Positions 63,317 through 64,000 of a stretch of DNA of 64,000 bases are shown one piece after another. The DNA is from Parabacteroides goldsteinii DSM 19448 = WAL 12034. Lineage in GTDB: Bacteria; Bacteroidota; Bacteroidia; Bacteroidales; Tannerellaceae. How positions within the stretch are numbered: position 1 is the stretch's first letter; each line of letters begins with the position of its first letter. The notes under the pieces were generated by a model, which did not search any database, had not been told where the DNA came from, and saw only the letters and a list, made by a program, of their open reading frames with translations. Position numbers and translations under genes: made by a program. The stretch spans positions 1,379,716 through 1,443,715 of the forward strand of contig NZ_KQ033913.1 in assembly GCF_000969835.1 (NCBI RefSeq), read 5' to 3'.

Positions 63317-64000
63317 CGTTATCTACTATATATCGGTTATAGGTTTGCATCAGGGCACGATACAATAAAATGCCTTGCTCCTGATAGCCTTCTTTCGTAA
63401 AATGAACACGGTCTCTTCCCATTAAACCGGTCTTGCGCCATCTGGCAGAAGAGTTTTTCCCTCCTGTCGAAGCAAACAAATCCCAGCATGCCAGACCTTC
63501 GCGACGTGCCACTTCGACAATCGCCTTTGCTGCACGTTCTGTATTTTCATTGCGCACATACGTACGTTTCTTGTTCACATACACCCGTTTATAACATTCG
63601 GGAGGAGTTGTCAGCAAGATGGCCGTATGCGGCATTTGTTTTTTCACTAAGGATATAAAATCTTCAATTTGCCCGGCAAATTCATTACGGGTAAAGCGCC
63701 GGCCGAAAGTCTCGTTCGTTCCTAAAGAAATAATTAACAGTGACGGATTCAGCAAAGCCAACTGGCGGACATAGTTCTCGTCTGTATAATTTACATACAT
63801 GGCACCGTTCACACCGATCGAATGATACAAAATACCCGGTTGCCCATTGGTCAGATTGAAACCATAATAAAGGTTCTTAAAAGAAGAAGCCGGAAGCAAG
63901 TTATCCGTTCCCTGTTTCCTTCGCGTACTGTGCAGTTGCAACGTGTCGACGAGACAAGAGATGCGGAACGTATCGGCAATCACTCCCGGCGCACACGGCG
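63306..64000 (-). CDS. SGNH/GDSL hydrolase, C-terminal part (5' end outside window)
   Basis: At least 230 residues of an SGNH-fold esterase/acetyltransferase partner; the frame stays open to the window edge, so the gene starts beyond 64000. Visible blocks: a glycine-containing block (YHSIGVNGAMY), the asparagine block SLGTNETFG, and the C-terminal catalytic Asp/His in RDRVHFTKEGY. The GDS nucleophile block should lie upstream. Coupled to MBOAT, it likely transfers or removes acetyl groups on an exported glycan. Confidence 0.85.
   Translation of the reverse strand, partial: PCAPGVIADTFRISCLVDTLQLHSTRRKQGTDNLLPASSFKNLYYGFNLTNGQPGILYHSIGVNGAMYVNYTDENYVRQLALLNPSLLIISLGTNETFGRRFTRNEFAGQIEDFISLVKKQMPHTAILLTTPPECYKRVYVNKKRTYVRNENTERAAKAIVEVARREGLACWDLFASTGGKNSSARWRKTGLMGRDRVHFTKEGYQEQGILLYRALMQTYNRYIVDNDVR

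Noticed and set aside
1..64000. tRNA or rRNA genes
   Set aside because: No cloverleaf with a TTCRA loop or conserved rRNA segment was recognised on reading; a covariance search would be needed to exclude them fully.

Overview
This window looks like chromosomal DNA of a Bacteroidales gut anaerobe, most likely a Parabacteroides or close relative (inferred from gene content; no 16S gene is present). The reasons are a SusC/SusD pair, a type IX secretion plug protein, Na+-NQR in the Bacteroidales nqrABCDEF arrangement, Bacteroidetes-type promoters (TTG, about 19-20 nt, TAnnTTTG) before many genes, and numerous short lipoprotein signals. I recognise no tRNA, rRNA, transposase, CRISPR array or prophage block.

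Layout. 1-3.4 kb: 3' end of serB, a Dabb protein, a C_GCAxxG_C_C redox protein, MgtC and an MFS transporter. 3.4-8.2 kb: a secreted GH36 alpha-galactosidase, pyrD-pyrK and an XRE regulator, with a palindromic 23-bp array at 5.84-5.93 kb. 8.2-9.1 kb: a non-coding AT-rich gap rich in TGTAA(A)C words. 9.1-12.1 kb: holA, amn, a solitary HsdR_N-type protein and two tiny membrane proteins. 12.3-18.3 kb: complete Na+-NQR operon in which NqrC carries an N-terminal rubredoxin domain. 18.4-25.2 kb: T9SS plug protein and a susC-susD-lipoprotein operon with a perfect 38-bp palindrome upstream. 25.7-30.2 kb: DUF5131 protein, HU-like protein preceded by four 22-bp iterons, and an FtsX-type permease. 30.5-35.9 kb: DUF2007 protein, polyferredoxin membrane protein, guanine deaminase, an intergenic region with a candidate structured RNA and a large hairpin, DJ-1 protein and a hybrid histidine kinase. 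36-39.6 kb: phenylacetate-CoA ligase, ACT protein, a 46-aa symporter accessory protein and a Na+/solute symporter. 39.6-43.6 kb: a candidate sRNA, an ABC importer whose permease and ATPase are fused, and a second PAS histidine kinase. 43.8-51.5 kb: tex, ybaK and the hisG-D-C-B operon headed by a leader peptide with six consecutive His codons and an attenuator. 51.6-57.5 kb: M16 peptidase, DUF4268 protein and M1 aminopeptidase. 57.6-64 kb: two tandem MscS channels, an unusual TonB_C membrane protein and an MBOAT/SGNH pair that runs off the window.

How the parts fit. Most of the window is core metabolism (serine, pyrimidine, purine, histidine), sodium energetics (NQR plus sodium symport) and envelope functions. 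No single novel multi-gene defence or mobile system is evident. The least explained signals are non-coding: two palindromic-core iteron arrays (22- and 23-bp periods, shared core ACCYRGGT), the 38-bp palindrome before susC, ACTATCAT repeats recurring in two distant gaps, two candidate RNAs with consensus promoters, and the his attenuator. Among proteins, the rubredoxin-NqrC fusion stands out.
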